64,000 nt of DNA from Bimuria novae-zelandiae CBS 107.79 (GCA_010015655.1 ML976714.1:409012-473011); one strand, 5' to 3'; counted from the first letter of the stretch, positions 1 through 11,495 are shown. Numbers and translations: made by a program. Notes: a model not told the origin generated them from the letters alone.

Positions 1-3000
1 TTCCTCTTCACTGCCATCTTCCTCCTCTGACCCTTCTGTATGCGAGTACCCGTCATCACCGATTGTACGACGACGGCGCTTTCCACCAAAGACCCCAAAC
101 ACGCTGCTGATCCGAGATTTGCGACGCTCCTGGTTATCTTCACCGGATTCAGGGGTGGTATAGTCTAGAGCAGGCACAATGAGATGATAAGGAGTCGTAA
201 TGCCGGCTGGATCGTGCTGCGAGACTTCCAAGTTAAGACATATGTCGAGGCCGCCTTCCAGATTAATGGGTTCTCCCTCTCGCTTCATGCCCTTTTTGCC
301 CAGTATACTAGGGCGGCGGTAGAAACTGGGTTGACCATCGGTCGAGGCGCGAACAAGAGATGGGCGATGTGCTGGGACACTGTGGGATGAATGCGCTGGG
401 TTCACAATGTCAACCGAAGCCCTCCTTTTGAAGAGCGAAGTAAGAGAGTTGCGTCGAGAACGAGGGCGCTCGGACGGTTCAGGCGAGAACGACGACTGAG
501 GCTCATCTGCGGCTTGTCGATCATGTGCTACAGTATTCGCCGGATTGTTATAATAGGAAATTGGAGGAGCCCGTTCCTTCCGTCTGCCCGATGAGCTCAT
601 GCGCCGTACCAGGTTGCCGGGTGTATAATCGGACATAGTCCTGGCGAGCCTTGGCCCGTCTGGACCTGGGGATTCGGGTGGTGTATCTGGTGGCAAAGCT
701 CCTGGTTCGTATGCCCGAAGACTACACCAGTTCCGGCGTTGAAGCAAATGATTGTTGTTTCTCTTCTTTCCGTCAACATCGTGAGTGAAAAGGGGAATCA
801 TGCCCTCGTCAGTATCCGCATCTAGATGATGCACCTTGTTCCGCTTGTTTATGATATCCGCCATGATCTCCGGAGGTGGTGTGTTGACGATCGCGGAGGA
901 AATGACGTTGGGCATGTACCGGTGATCTTTGTCCTTTGGAATGTTCAACTTTTTGTTCGAATAGAACACACCTACAGCAGCCAGGTGAACATCACCGCCC
1001 AGGATCGTCACCCGGACGGATTTCGTGCGGGCGATATGTTGCAGCTCATGTATAAACCAGTTGCGTTCGTCTTTGTGGTGCTTCGCCGTCCAGTGGTCGT
1101 CGAGGTCGTCAAGAATTTCCACTCCTCCATCAAACTTGTTAACAAAATTACCTAGAAGACCCATGCGTCCAAGCGCTTTGACGGGGTCCATGAGTCTGCT
1201 AGTCAAAACGTTCTCCAGAAAATTCAGCCGTGGGTACGCTATCGGAACACCGAGCAGCACTAAGAGGTGCTTCGTCTCACCCTGGATGATTTCTTCTTCC
1301 AGACGATCGAAGATGTTGTCGTAAGAGTCCTCAGTGAGGATCTCGTCTCGTTGGCGTTCGGTACGACAATCCAAGCCCAGAAACGCTACCTCTCTGCCAA
1401 GGTGCATGAAGACGCTTCGAGATTGCTCCTTTATGTAAGGTCCAGGATGAGCGCCCAGGACCCACGAAGGCTCGGTAGCTCTAGTTTCGGCTGGGACTGA
1501 CTGATGCTGAAAAAGCATGTAGTATTTGAAGGCGACGGCGCCAATCCCGGTGAACACTGGCGTTTCCATGAAGTGATGTGGATATGAACCGTACCCCTAG
1601 GCCAGTCAGTACTATAACAGTTGGAACCATCACGTGCACTTACATCTATAATGTCGTGATCATCCCAGATGTTGATCATGGGTATTTGCGAGTTTGCCAT
1701 ACCGAATAAACCTTGTGAGAACCACATGGAATATCGATCCAAGTAGAACTGTTCCAGCTCATTCTGTAACTCTTCGGAGAACGGAGTCCGATGCTTTTGC
1801 CAGAGATTGTTACTCTCAGTCCATTGTTTGAACAAGGTCGTGTCGCGCATCGCGGCGTCGTTGTAGATCTGATCACCGCCGCCGATCATGACATGAAATG
1901 GTCGTGTCTGGTGGTTGTTCAACACGTCTCGCCACATTGGATCCGGACCACAGAATTCTTTCGAGTCTACGCTGAGCGAAAACCCATTGCAGCTGTGGAA
2001 CATGATGTTCATAGTTTCACCCTTGGCAGGGACCCAGAAGCCAATCGCAGGTCCCCGATTGATCCTGTACGCAATACGCGCTTGTTTCGATCCGAGCTCG
2101 ACTTCAAGGTTGAATCGCCAGAAAGTAACACCTCTTTCGGCATGGAGCCTGACAGCTGGCAATTCCTTGAACTTGCCCAGTTTCTCTCCATCCCTCTTCT
2201 TAACACGGGAGGATTTCTGGGTCCCAGTACTTTGTGGGCCTAACGAGCTCCGTAGTTCCGAAAACAGACCAGTATCATCTTCTACACGAGAAATGTCTTG
2301 GTCTTCGGGGATCTCATCGATGGCTTTGGCGTACAGGGTCTTTCCAGTTCGCGACACCTTGATCTGGCCTTCCAGTGGGTCAATGTAGGCCGGGTTTAGA
2401 TTTTCGGGGTCGACATCGTCTGGAGGGTGAGGTAGTAAATCCATTGGCTGTTTGAACAGGTGTAACGTGGGAGTCTTTTGGTAGGATGACTGCTCATCGG
2501 TGGTCACAATCATTACACTTCCACGCCATATCTCCCGTTCCCTACCCGTTTTACTCTTATCTCGACGGAGCCCGGTATAGCGAAGAAGAGGTCCACACTT
2601 GAGGTACAAAGGTGGGTTGAAACTGGTTTGTGTGGTGGGCGGATCCACGTAACCGTCGTAGGATGGCTCTGCGTAGCTACCAGAGCGCCGCCGGCGTGAT
2701 GACGAACTCTCTTCCCACCAAGCTTTGTTGCCACCCGTACTGTTGGCCCTCTGCGGAGTATCCAGGTCTAGATCATCCTCTGCGAGTGTTCCGACTGTGC
2801 CATTCTTCCACTCCTCTAACATCGGCGGTGCGAGGTATCGTCGGTCTGGGTTGCCTGCTGGAGAGAAGACGTTGCCCACGCTCTGATCGCGAGCCTCAGG
2901 CTGTGCATATTGCACGTCCGGCGTGGAATCAGTGAAGCCAACACTTCTCCGATTTGCTGCAGGAGCCATCGGTGCTCCATGAGGAGGGCGAAGTTGATCG

Positions 3001-4373
3001 CCTCGGTTCAGATTGTTTTTGTGGTCGATCTGTTGCTGTTCCATCTCCATCTGTGCTTGAATGATGCCACGACTGTCCCTTTTCCTTTCATTCTTGACGG
3101 TATCCTTCGGCGAAGGAGGTAAATCTTTGGACAGTCTTCTGCTGTCGTACCGCGCAACATCGGCACCTGCATGTCGCGATGCATGTGGGGGCTCTTCCAC
3201 CCCGAAAAGTCCTAGGCCTGACGGCACAGGAGCAGGTTTGCGCTCAAACGTCTGCGCAGGCTTGCTGGGCGCATCGGTGTTTCTGCTCGTTCCTGATCGG
3301 TCGCGGAAGCTACCAGATCCACGTGCGACTTTGACGCTAGGCGGAAGCCCGATATCTCCCTCTGCGTGATGCAAAGAGTGTCGGCGATTGTGAGATCCAT
3401 ACGGAATGTATTGGCCCCTGGACTGAGATGGCACCATGTGCGAACCCGGCTGCGCACCGCTCCCTGAAGGATCCCATGGATCGCTTAAGTCATAGTGATA
3501 CCCACCATCGGACTCGCTTATGTCATCCGGTAGGGGCGACTTCGACTTCTTTTGGACTGGCATGGAGACATGGCGCTTGGTGCTCGCGGTGTGTTTCGGA
3601 GCTTGCCCAGGGCCTGCGACGGGTCCAGAAACAATACGCTGCTGCTTTGCTGCCACCTCTCGAGCGGCTTCTTGGTGAGCGGCTTCCTCTCGAGCAGCTG
3701 CCTCCCGCTCCCGCGCACGTCGAGCCCGTGACTCTGCCTCGGCCTTCTCTTGCGCTGCCAGCTCCATTTCCAAGATCCTGGCCCTCCGCTCCTCTTTGCT
3801 TATGTCATCCAGCTTTCCCTCTAGCTTCTGGAGTGGAGACCTGTCCGGCACCGACGGTCGGCGGCCCGAGTGCCTGCGTGCCACGCCCTCGGCTGCTCCC
3901 GACAGTGATTGTGGCGGGGAATATGGCGGCGAACGTAGCTGCTGCAGCCGCTCAGCAGGAATTGTGATGTTGGGCTGCTGGCGGCTTGCATTCATGTATA
4001 TTGTTGGGTCTCGATGACGACCGGACGGAGAGCGATGGGGCCCCCTCGAGCTGCTCTTGGGCGCATAGGGGTCTTTGTACGACACTGGAGGCGGCGCTCG
4101 CGGGACGTCTGGTGCTGCCGGCGAGGAAGGCGGTGGTATATGCTGGCTGTGTCTTCGACGATGCGATGATGTGCGCGATACGCCATTGGCCCCCGAGGAA
4201 GGTGCTACGGGTTTTGCTGAATTGCTGGGCACTGTGTTCGGAGGCGCTGGTGCTTGCGCTGGTTGCGCATCCATGGGCCGCCGATAGCTGGCGCCCTTCT
4301 TGGAGTAGCCATCGGGAAGCGACTGCTGCGAGCTGAAGGCAGGAACAGCACCGTCGCTGCCGCGGTTCTCCAT
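1..4373 (-). CDS. PhoD-like phosphatase (metallophosphoesterase), 3' end outside window
   Basis: Exon 1 runs 4373 to 1644 and exon 2 runs 1596 to beyond base 1. The 47-bp intron (1643-1597) has GTAAGT and CCTAG ends and lies at phase 0. Splicing turns the DDHDIID motif (about residues 904-910) into DDHDIIDGYGSYPHHF, which is typical of fungal PhoD proteins. At least 1442 residues are encoded. Residues 1 to about 560 are a disordered Pro/Ser/Arg-rich region with an Ala/Glu/Arg coiled-coil-like stretch near 190-245. The catalytic half follows, with GGGDQIYND (Asp834), DDHD (904-907) and GGDVHLAAVG (Asp1112, His1114) as expected metal ligands. After it comes another Ser/Arg-rich tail, still open at the edge. 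The family hydrolyses phosphoester bonds with metal ions; the substrate is unknown here. No signal peptide is seen, so a cytosolic or membrane-peripheral location is inferred. It is divergent from the kexin gene. Confidence 0.9.
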
Positions 4374-5232
4374 GCTGCGACGCGCCAGGGCGGCGGGGAA
4401 GAACTGTCCGCCGTAAGGGACAGTGGCAGACAGGTGTTCTGTAAATCTGCGGTGGGGTTACACTATTCACAAGCTGTCATTGATTTTTATCCAATTGGGT
4501 TCGAGATGGGTCTGCAGCTGCTGCAGCTACCCTAACGGCGTGCCGACTTGCGTTGGACAGATGCAGTGGATGGCCGCAGGAAATGCTCGACGGGAACACA
4601 ACGGGGACAGACGCCAAAAAAAAACGACTCAATTGCACGCGTAACAGAATGATTTGTATGTACATGCAGGCAGAGCGAGGAGCGCGCTCGCTGGGGCTGA
4701 TATCCACCGCGGCCAGCGCATCACCGCGAGAAAGATGGAGGCGGGAAGCGGGAATGAGTGGCTGGGCCGCACATCGCGCCTTCCCGTGGTGGGTTAGGCG
4801 GCGCCTTCTCGTTCTGGGCGGCGCTTGCCCTGCGTGCACCGTCAACGTGGAACTTGCGTCTAAGGGAGGGAGGCATCAATAGACAACGTCAAAACGTCAA
4901 CTCTTCCACCCACTACCACACATCCATACCAGCGACACCAGGTGTCCGCTTCTCCCCTGCTTTTAGCCACTGCATTGCTTTGCCGACCTGCTATCCCGAG
5001 CGGAGCACCGTCGACTGCGCAGCCCCATGCAGCTGGCCCACCACCAGTAGTCTTACCCGAAACCCTTCCCTCACCACCAACTCCTTCGCTGCCTCAACCT
5101 CCGCTCCTACAACAATCACCTCATCAACGAGGCCACCGTCGCTCGTTCACGCACTCCTGTCTCGACTCATTTATTGTACATAATTTCTTCGGGCGTGTGT
5201 ATGCTCTAGGCAGCCCCATAGCAGCAGTCGCA
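4374..5232. promoter_or_regulatory. Divergent intergenic region between phosphatase and kexin
   Basis: This 859-bp space separates two head-to-head start codons and must hold both promoters. The kexin-proximal 350 bp is C/CT-rich and poor in G, as in many filamentous fungal 5' leaders. I see no clear TATA box for either gene. An open frame continues upstream of the kexin ATG, but its composition looks like leader sequence rather than protein. Confidence 0.5.
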
Positions 5233-7773
5233 ATGCGCCCCTTCACATTTATAGGCCTGCTTTCAGCGGCGGCGCTGGCGTCGGCAGCCCACCTCCCTCC
5301 GCGCAACTATGCGAGCCACGACTACTATGCCATCCGCCTCACATCGTCCACCTCACCGGCAGAGCTGGCTGCCCACCTCGGCCTGACCTACGACGGCCCA
5401 TTCCCCGCGCTCGAAAACCACCACGTGTTCAAAGCGCCGAAGCACGAAAACGATATTGTGGACGATGCGGTCCAAGAGCTGAAGCGCCGGCGGCGGAAAC
5501 GAGAGGTGGGCATGGAGTACCATGTGCTCGACAGCGTGGGCTTCACCCAGAAGCAAAAGCTCAAGCCTAGACACTGGAAGCGCAGTCAGATTCCCGCCGA
5601 TCCCAAGAGTAAAGAAAGCGATGCCGTCAAAACCCAGCGGGAAATCGCAAACAGACTTCGGATCAAAGATCCCATCTTCGAGGAGCAATGGCACATTTTC
5701 AACGTGGTCACGCCCGGAAATGACATCAATGTCACCGATGTCTGGACGCAAGGCATCACTGGCAAAAATGTCACCGCCTGTATTATAGACGATGGGCTCG
5801 ACATGGACAGCAGAGATTTGAAGGACAACTTCTTCGCGGAAGGTTCCTACGACTTCAACGACCACGAGGACCTGCCCGTGCCTAAACTTTCTGACGACCA
5901 CCACGGTACTCGGTGTGCCGGGGAGGTCGCGGCAGGAAGAAACGATGCGTGCGGAGTGGGCCTCGCCTATGATTCAAAGATATCCGGTGTCCGGATACTG
6001 TCTGGCGACATCACCGACATGGACGAATCGCTCGCCATCAACTACAAGATGGATTTGAACGACATCTACTCTTGCTCCTGGGGTCCACCAGACGATGGTA
6101 GAACCATGCAGGCTCCCGGTATCCTCATTGAGACCGGGATGATCACCGCAGTCCAAAAGGGCCGCGGTGGCAAGGGCAACATCTACGTATTCGCGGCAGG
6201 CAACGGTGCGGCGAGTGACGACAATTGCAACTTCGACGGGTACACCAACAGCATCTACAGCATCACGGTCGGCGCTATTGACAAGAATAATAATCATCCA
6301 TACTACTCCGAGGCGTGCTCTGCGCAACTTGTAGTCACCTACTCTAGCGGAAGCGGCGATGCCATCCACACCACCGACGTCGGGGCGAACAAATGCACCG
6401 CTCAACACGGAGGCACTTCCGCTGCCGGTCCCATCGGAGTCGGCGTTTTCGCTCTTGTTCTGCAAGCTCGTCCAGAACTGACTTGGCGCGACGTCCAATG
6501 GCTCGCTGTCATGACGGCTGTTCCCTTCGACCAACCTAGCGACTGGACGCAGACGCCCGGCACAGGTCGCACATTCAGCCATCAATTCGGGTACGGAAAG
6601 CTTGATGCGTGGGCAATCGTCGAAGCAGCCAAGACGTGGAAACTGGTCAAGCCACAGGCATGGTTCTGGTCGCCGTGGATGCATGTCAAGAAACCCATTC
6701 CGCAGGGTGATCAAGGTCTTGCGAGTGTCTTCGAGGTGACGGAACAGATGCTCAAGGACGCCAATTTTGAGCGTGTGGAGCACATCACATTAACCATGAA
6801 CGTCGAGCACCAGCGACGTGGCGACCTGAGCGTAGAACTCATCAGCCCCGCAGGCATGACGAGCCATCTCTCTACTGCTCGCCGCGACGACGAGGCCCCT
6901 TACGGTTATGTTGACTGGACCTTTATGAGTGTGGCGCATTTCGGCGAGAAGGGCGTGGGCAAGTGGACTGTCGTCGTGAAAGACACCAAAGTAAACTCGA
7001 TGGTTGGCACTTTTACCGATTGGAAGCTCCGTCTCTGGGGCGAGTGCATCGATGCGTCCAAGCAAAAGCCCCGACCGCTTCCGACCGGGCACGACGACGA
7101 CGATCACGATGTTATTGTCGACCATCCGGCGCACACTACCTCTATTGTTATTCCCACTCCTGGTACTAAGACTGGCTCCGTCAACCCCTCCGACATGCCC
7201 ACTCGTCCTGTAAACCAGAAGCCCTCTAGCAAGCCCACTAACACGGGTGCGCAGGCAACGGAGACTCCTCCGAGCCCTTCAGCTGCGACAAGTACATCGT
7301 CGAGCTCTACATCTTGTGCCACGGCCTCGCCGGAGAATTTCCTACCCAGCATCTTCCCGACGTTTGGTGTGTCTAAACGCACCCAAATCTGGATCTATGG
7401 AAGCATTGGACTGATCATTGTTTTTTGTGGTGCTCTAGCAACCTACCTGTTTCTTGCCCGCCGAAAACGCCTCCAGTCGAGTCGCGACACGTATGAGTTC
7501 GAAGTCTTGGACGATGCGGAAGACGACGAGAACTCGAGGATGCTCAGCGGTGGGGCGGCTGGAAAGAAGGGTAGGAGGGCGAAGAGGGGTGGTGAGCTTT
7601 ACGATGCGTTTGCGGGAGAGAGCGACGAGGATCTTTTAAGTGAAAGCGAGGATGGCGGTGGGCCGTACCGGGACCGCGACGAGCCCTACGACGAGAAGGC
7701 GGCGCACAGGGAAGATGGAAGCGATGCCGAAGGGAGCAACGCAAGTGGAAGCTCGGGCGGAAAGAGGCAGTAG
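5233..7773 (+). CDS. KEX2: Kexin, furin-type proprotein convertase of the late Golgi
   Basis: 846 residues. The start at 5233 is chosen because it opens directly into a signal peptide (MRPFTFIGLLSAAALASA); the upstream in-frame extension lacks such features. A propeptide follows with basic sites and a likely self-cleavage after WKR near residue 118. The S8 catalytic residues are Asp186 (IIDDGLD), His224 (HHGTRCAGE), Asn324 (AAGNGA) and Ser396 (GGTSAAGP). Their spacing (38, 100, 72) fits yeast Kex2. A P domain spans about residues 480-615, then a Ser/Thr/Pro-rich stalk, one membrane segment (about 715-740) and an acidic tail with YEFEVL and YDAF motifs suited to Golgi retrieval. The enzyme cuts after Lys-Arg pairs in secreted precursors. 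It is a single exon with no visible damage. Confidence 0.96.
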   Translation: MRPFTFIGLLSAAALASAAHLPPRNYASHDYYAIRLTSSTSPAELAAHLGLTYDGPFPALENHHVFKAPKHENDIVDDAVQELKRRRRKREVGMEYHVLDSVGFTQKQKLKPRHWKRSQIPADPKSKESDAVKTQREIANRLRIKDPIFEEQWHIFNVVTPGNDINVTDVWTQGITGKNVTACIIDDGLDMDSRDLKDNFFAEGSYDFNDHEDLPVPKLSDDHHGTRCAGEVAAGRNDACGVGLAYDSKISGVRILSGDITDMDESLAINYKMDLNDIYSCSWGPPDDGRTMQAPGILIETGMITAVQKGRGGKGNIYVFAAGNGAASDDNCNFDGYTNSIYSITVGAIDKNNNHPYYSEACSAQLVVTYSSGSGDAIHTTDVGANKCTAQHGGTSAAGPIGVGVFALVLQARPELTWRDVQWLAVMTAVPFDQPSDWTQTPGTGRTFSHQFGYGKLDAWAIVEAAKTWKLVKPQAWFWSPWMHVKKPIPQGDQGLASVFEVTEQMLKDANFERVEHITLTMNVEHQRRGDLSVELISPAGMTSHLSTARRDDEAPYGYVDWTFMSVAHFGEKGVGKWTVVVKDTKVNSMVGTFTDWKLRLWGECIDASKQKPRPLPTGHDDDDHDVIVDHPAHTTSIVIPTPGTKTGSVNPSDMPTRPVNQKPSSKPTNTGAQATETPPSPSAATSTSSSSTSCATASPENFLPSIFPTFGVSKRTQIWIYGSIGLIIVFCGALATYLFLARRKRLQSSRDTYEFEVLDDAEDDENSRMLSGGAAGKKGRRAKRGGELYDAFAGESDEDLLSESEDGGGPYRDRDEPYDEKAAHREDGSDAEGSNASGSSGGKRQ

Positions 7774-8058
7774 TGTTGAGTCTTTTCTTGTCATGTCTAC
7801 ATTGGGTGGCGTTCACTAGATTCCAAATTCACGTTTTCACTTGCACTGATCTGGGGCGATTATCACGAGTTTAGAATGCATCCCCAGCGTCCATGGATCC
7901 ATGCATGAATACAGCACCCGGTCGGGCGGTGACGCTAGCGCGGCAGAAAAAGTTCAGGTCCCACATCACACATGCTCAACCGCGACAGAGTTCGCGACGA
8001 TTTCCAGAGCGCCTACCAACCTCCCAAACGCCCTCCAATATTTCGCCCGCCACACATA

Positions 8059-9282
8059 ATGGCCGACGAAACGGTCCAACCGCTCCTCCAATTCGAAGGC
8101 CACCGCCACCTCACGACGCGCCTCCTCCTCTCCACCCTCACTGGCCGCCCAATCCGCATATCCAAGATCCGCCCGTCCTCCACACGCCCCGGCTTGACGC
8201 CCTACGAAACCAACTTCATCCGCCTCCTCGACTCGGTCACCAATGGCGCGCAAATCCAATTCTCGATGACAGGCACAACACTCGTATACCGCCCTGGGCT
8301 CATCACAGGGAGCGCAGAGGGCCTCGGCGCCATGGGCGGCGTCCTCCGCCACGAAATACCTCGCGAGTGCGCCCGGCGAGGCGCAAGCTGGTGGCTTATC
8401 CCCCTCGCACTGCTCGCCCCGTTCGCAAAAGACAAGCTCAACGTCGTCCTGCACGGCGAGGGCTGCGTGACGAGCGCGACGCCCGCCGGCGACGTCAGCG
8501 TCGATACCGTGCGCACTGCTATCCTCCCGCTATACAAATCCTTCGGTATCGAGCGCGGCATCGAGCTGCGCGTGCTCAAGCGCAGCTGTGCCCCTGCGCA
8601 GGGCAAGAGTGCGGGCGGCGAGGTGCAATTGGTTTTTGGACACCAGGTGCGTCTTCCGAAAACCCTGCATCTCATGAATAAAGGCCGTGTCAAGAGGATA
8701 AGAGGTGTGGCGTATGCGGTGGGCGTCAGTGGGAGTAATAACGCAAGAATGATTGATACGGCCCGCGGCGTGCTGAATAACTTCGTCCCTGATACGTATA
8801 TCTTCTCAGACGTGTCCAAATCACCACTCATAACTTCCTCTTCGCGCGGCAAGGGCGATGCCAGTGGGAAAGAAAAAGGCGCCGTGGGCTTTGGACTCTG
8901 CCTTGTCGCCGAGAGCAGCACGAATTGCGTGTACTCGGCCGATGTCGCGAGTCCGCCGCAAGGAGGCGTCACGCCCGAGGATCTGGGCAAGCAGTGTGCG
9001 TATCAGTTGCTGGAGAAGATTAGTGCAGGCGGCTGTGTGGAGAGCACGAGTTTGGAGACGGTGTTACTGCTTATGGCGATGGGGAGTGAGGATGTGGGTA
9101 GAGTGTGTCTCGGGAAGGACGTCCTCGCGACGGAGGAGGCTGTGCAGTTGGGGAGGGATGTCAAGGTTTTCACGGGCGCGGCGTGGGGGTTTAGGAGTAA
9201 AGGGATGGAAGACGATGAGGATGAGATTGTTGTGAGTGTGGTGGGGAGGGGCGTGGGGAATGTTGGGAGAAAGGTTGCGTAG
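8059..9282 (+). CDS. RCL1: RNA 3'-terminal phosphate cyclase-like protein Rcl1
   Basis: 407 residues from ATG 8059 (A at -3, start MADETVQPLLQFEGHRHL). An in-frame ATG at 7972 would add 29 residues of weaker, proline-rich sequence, so the shorter start is preferred. The N terminus (FEGHRHLTTRLLLSTLTGRPI) and the C terminus (VVGRGVGNVGRKVA) match the Rcl1 branch of the RtcA/cyclase fold. The length is somewhat above the yeast protein because of Gly/Lys-rich inserts near residue 265. In the family, Rcl1 acts with the GTPase Bms1 in the U3 processome for early pre-rRNA cleavage and 18S rRNA maturation in the nucleolus, and is not an active cyclase. It lies 285 bp downstream of kexin on the same strand. 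Confidence 0.92.
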   Translation: MADETVQPLLQFEGHRHLTTRLLLSTLTGRPIRISKIRPSSTRPGLTPYETNFIRLLDSVTNGAQIQFSMTGTTLVYRPGLITGSAEGLGAMGGVLRHEIPRECARRGASWWLIPLALLAPFAKDKLNVVLHGEGCVTSATPAGDVSVDTVRTAILPLYKSFGIERGIELRVLKRSCAPAQGKSAGGEVQLVFGHQVRLPKTLHLMNKGRVKRIRGVAYAVGVSGSNNARMIDTARGVLNNFVPDTYIFSDVSKSPLITSSSRGKGDASGKEKGAVGFGLCLVAESSTNCVYSADVASPPQGGVTPEDLGKQCAYQLLEKISAGGCVESTSLETVLLLMAMGSEDVGRVCLGKDVLATEEAVQLGRDVKVFTGAAWGFRSKGMEDDEDEIVVSVVGRGVGNVGRKVA

Positions 9283-9948
9283 AGCCTGGTGGGTATAAGA
9301 TGCGCGTAGGAAGTGTGCGCCAGACTGTAGCCAGGGTGAAGAGACGCAGTGAAGACTTTATGATACCCTCAATGACAGTTAACACGATTTATACATTGGC
9401 CACGCCTTCCTCGAATGTAATCAGCACACTTCTAAGGCTGTTAATTCCTCACGAGACCTCTCCACTAAAGTGGGACCGAGAGGTTGAGGTACCTAGGTAA
9501 GGTTGACTGGTCCGATGAAGGGAACATTTGTCGCAGTGACGCCTCTTGGTGGAGCTTCCGCCAATCCCAACGTGTCAATGGTCATAGCGTATTCCTGGGC
9601 GGCGGATGAAAGCAGGTGTTCTTACTGGCTATTAAACAAAGTAGTCTTTCTCCTAGACTATAAAAAAAGGAAAAGAGTTATTAAGATAAAAGCTTATAAC
9701 GTACCCGGCAAGCGAGTGGCGCACTCTGTAACGCAGCCATACAGTTGCCAACTTACAAAGTCACACGATTTAACCTGTTTCCCCGACACCAATCCGATTT
9801 GGATTAGCTTTAGCCTTTAGGATTATTTTTCTAATACTGCTTTATATTAGACCCTTATTAGACCTATTACATATCTCTTCTATTAGGGTTCCTTATTAAA
9901 CTAGCTTTTTAATTTATTAGACAAACTTTCTTACTTTTTAGTATTTAG
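9283..9948. other. Transition from gene block to AT-rich repeat island
   Basis: The first half (to about 9820) has ordinary composition with no convincing coding sequence; an open frame of 105 codons at 9503-9820 has no recognizable domain. After about 9820 the sequence becomes abruptly AT-rich, with frequent TTA/TAA. Nothing further is recognized here. Confidence 0.5.
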
Positions 9949-10171
9949 TGTAACGAGGTAGGCACGGTCGAACACGTGGCCTTCTCTCGCTTATAGAGGT
10001 TCCGGCTAGGCTAGGATCAAACACTAGCGCTAGTGGCTGACCCTAGCATATCCTATATATATTATACTATACGAGTAATACTTGGCTTAAGTATTCTCGT
10101 GCGTACCTTTTGGTGCAGGTGAGGAAGTCACATAGTATTGGCTTAGTAAGCGGGGCGCTTACCTCATTACA
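9949..10171. repeat. Solo LTR A, 223 bp, target duplication TTTAG
   Basis: It begins TGTAACGAGG and ends CCTCATTACA, and is flanked by TTTAG at 9944-9948 and 10172-10176. Its ends are unusually symmetrical: the first 15 or so bases read as a near-perfect inverted copy of the last. Its reverse complement matches solo LTR B (10464-10665), so the two are opposite-facing copies of one family. A TG..CA element with a 5-bp duplication is best read as a solo LTR, although a small non-autonomous element with terminal inverted ends cannot be excluded. Confidence 0.75.
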
Positions 10172-10314
10172 TTTAGCTTTCTAGGATAATATTTATTAAA
10201 TACTTTTATATATAGTTTTTTTATTATTATATATAGTTTAGTACCTTTTTAGTATCCTTTTATACTAGGCCTATTAGCACTTAATGTATTCTTAATTACA
10301 TTCTTGTCCACACA

Positions 10315-10940
10315 CTCCCATATGCCTCAAGTAGAAACGCCTAAACAGACTCTTTAAGTGACTAGCGCCGATCCACACTCTACTAACTTTCTATAACTTA
10401 TTACCTATTAACTAGAATGGCTTAACTAGTGACTATTTAATCGTCCTATAATAAAGCTAATATTGTAATGAGGTAAGTGCCCTGCTTACTAAGCCAATAC
10501 TATGTAACTTCCCTACTTATACCAAAAGGTACGCACAAGAATACTAAAGCTAGTGTATTCTTGTATAGTATAATATATATATAAGTAGTGTTAGAACTAG
10601 TGTTAATCCTAGCTTCTATAAGCGAGTAGCCACGACCCCTTTTCCTACCACGTGCTATCGTTACAAATATATCCCTAGCTAATTTAGCTATTAATTATAA
10701 ATAAATCTAAATTGGAAGACGTTCTACTATAATTTATAAAGTATTTAAAACTATATCTTACTACTAACGCGCTAGCATTGGTTGCATTGCTATGCAATAT
10801 AATTATAAGTTTAAATTAAGAACGCTTATAAAGCTAAAAGACAAGGTAATTATTAGGTATACACTTAATCTAAATTCACGAGCATTTCCGCCCATAATAG
10901 GTACTATATAAAATATAGTAAATAAGCTACTTATTAAGTG
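10315..10940 (+). pseudogene. N-terminal fragment of a pogo/Fot1-type transposase (P0)
   Basis: Frames here resemble the N-terminal DNA-binding part of fungal pogo/Fot1 transposases. A start-like MPQVETPKQT at about 10322 is followed by helix-turn-helix-like sequence and the family motif LNSRAFPP near 10870-10890. The fragment is interrupted by solo LTR B and ends at 10940, where a gypsy-type LTR begins. Stops are TAA/TAG at expected Gln positions. I could not find a clearly matching C-terminal half. Confidence 0.6.
10464..10665. repeat. Solo LTR B, 202 bp, target duplication AATAT
   Basis: It starts TGTAATGAGG, ends TCGTTACA, and is flanked by AATAT at 10459-10463 and 10666-10670. It is an inverted relative of solo LTR A and lies inside the pogo fragment P0. 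It is about 20 bp shorter than copy A. Confidence 0.75.
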
Positions 10941-11459
10941 TGTTAGGATCCGAGCGACCTACAAGTGTCGAGGACCAACGATGGGCAGCCGCGGGGTAAC
11001 CATCGGTGGGACTGCACTACCGAGGTTACGTGATCTACCATCCCGCCAAGAATACCATCCCGGATGGCACAACCCTCCCGGATGGCATAACCCTCCTGGA
11101 TAGCATAACTATCCAGGATGGCACAGGATTATGGGATAGCAGGAAAAGGATTAAATATATAAACCCACACGAATACCCTTATAGCATTCATGTTTAACCT
11201 GTTTATCAATCTATCGTTTGGATCTGAATAAGCAACCTTGTTGATTTGATTATGCTGTACACACCTTCGATACTAACGCCCTAGTGACAAGCGCAAGCTA
11301 TCACTACAACCCTCTCCTGTCCTACCAGTACTCCTGCACTGCGACGGCGGACGGCTACCCACCTGGGACTGCACCAATACTGAGACTGGCACAAAAGCTA
11401 GGTTCTCGACCCCAAAATGCAGCTACCCTACAAAGGTAGAGGGGGATCTATAGCCAACA
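10941..11459 (+). repeat. Gypsy-type LTR, third subfamily, little RIP
   Basis: It starts TGTTAGGATCCGAG and ends AGCCAACA. Its second half matches the R-U5 part of the G1 and G2 LTRs (region around 11190-11330), but the first half is different. It holds about four copies of an 18-bp unit with core GGATGGCA from about 11060 to 11128. It is followed by a primer-site-like start TCAGCTTC. It is far less AT-rich than the surrounding sequence. No matching 5-bp duplication was found, so it is a truncated or recombined end rather than a clean solo LTR. Confidence 0.65.
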
Positions 11460-11495
11460 TCAGCTTCAAACATGCGTTCGAACCTGAAGGGGGTG

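Noticed and set aside
3952..4470. 172-codon minus-strand frame overlapping the PhoD start
   Set aside because: Shadow of the PhoD N terminus in another frame; Arg/Ser/Cys-rich translation without features.
4942..5232. 97-codon in-frame extension before the kexin start
   Set aside because: It lies in a CT-rich leader, has no kexin-like features, and would bury the clear signal peptide that starts at 5233.
7972..8058. Upstream ATG for RCL1
   Set aside because: Adds 29 residues of leader-like sequence; the ATG at 8059 has better context and matches the usual start of the family.
9503..9820. Open frame of 105 codons after RCL1
   Set aside because: No domain, odd composition, and it runs across the boundary into AT-rich repeat DNA.
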